From Desulfomicrobium baculatum DSM 4028 (lineage in GTDB: Bacteria > Desulfobacterota > Desulfovibrionia > Desulfovibrionales > Desulfomicrobiaceae): a stretch of 64,000 nucleotides of DNA. Of the stretch, positions 63,976-64,000 are shown piece after piece. The DNA lies in the NCBI RefSeq assembly GCF_000023225.1, contig NC_013173.1, positions 1,986,501 to 2,050,500 on the forward strand, read 5' to 3'. The notes beneath the pieces were generated by a model. That model made no database searches, was not told where the DNA came from, and saw only the letters and a program-made list of their open reading frames with translations. Numbering within the stretch: position 1 is the first letter of the stretch; every line of letters starts with the position of its first letter. The position numbers and the translations under genes are program-made.

Positions 63976-64000
63976 CGCCTTCCTTCTTTTTCAATAAATC

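Overview
This 64 kb window is a gene-dense, GC-rich bacterial chromosome segment. No rRNA or tRNA genes, prophage, insertion sequence or CRISPR array were seen. Gene content suggests an anaerobic sulfate-reducing deltaproteobacterium of the order Desulfovibrionales, perhaps Desulfomicrobium-like. Pointers are the Met8-like siroheme enzyme beside hemA and a CcsA/HemX-type protein, HypF for [NiFe] hydrogenase maturation, a very large FAD/Fe-S lactate-dehydrogenase-type protein, a rhodanese-ferritin fusion and a CgeB-type glycosyltransferase. The taxonomic call is inference from gene content, not from a marker gene.

Layout. 1-4441 (minus): phospholipid genes psd-pssA, the start of leuA, and two envelope glycosyltransferases. 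4613-8816 (plus): tetrapyrrole cluster (siroheme synthase, CcsA/HemX-like, hemA), an unknown 110-aa protein and tilS. 9128-9472: a PilZ protein converging on a thioredoxin-reductase fusion. 11335-20493 (minus): GT4 glycosyltransferase, class IV aminotransferase, asd, metF, pilC, a Nudix hydrolase, ABC-F ATPase, an unknown 140-aa protein and a GT2 glycosyltransferase. 20703-22678 (plus): mutY and an alpha/beta hydrolase. 22721-26611 (minus): a polyamine-type ABC importer potDABC. 26817-30234 (minus): a hybrid histidine kinase and an AT-rich acyltransferase. 30435-31331 (plus): a VgrG3-C-like lysozyme. 31316-35049 (minus): lysine 2,3-aminomutase, two ATP-grasp ligases and a GNAT acetyltransferase in one overlapping operon. 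35368-39310 (minus): J-domain protein, pyrC, YqaA-like membrane protein, dus and a DUF4079-like protein. 39431-43623 (minus): RND efflux pump and its adaptor. 43634-44035: three copies of a palindromic repeat. 44031-45440 (minus): manC. 45659-51586 (plus): rhodanese-ferritin fusion, DUF362 protein, hypF and sppA. 51753-56718 (plus): FAD/Fe-S dehydrogenase, ruvX and mltG. 57052-62631 (plus): a five-gene oligopeptide-type ABC importer. 62631-63906 (plus): acyl-CoA thioesterase and a YhhQ-type queuosine-precursor transporter.

Genes in each block are tightly packed, with many ATGA, TAATG or TGATG start/stop overlaps, so translational coupling is likely. In both ABC importers a strong hairpin plus T-run separates the binding-protein gene from the membrane and ATPase genes, which should give excess binding protein.

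The most interesting items are the KamA/ATP-grasp/ATP-grasp/GNAT operon, which looks like a small pathway building an acylated or peptide-linked beta-lysine compound, and the repeats beside manC. In those repeats the stem arms differ between copies but stay perfectly complementary around an identical 21-nt centre.
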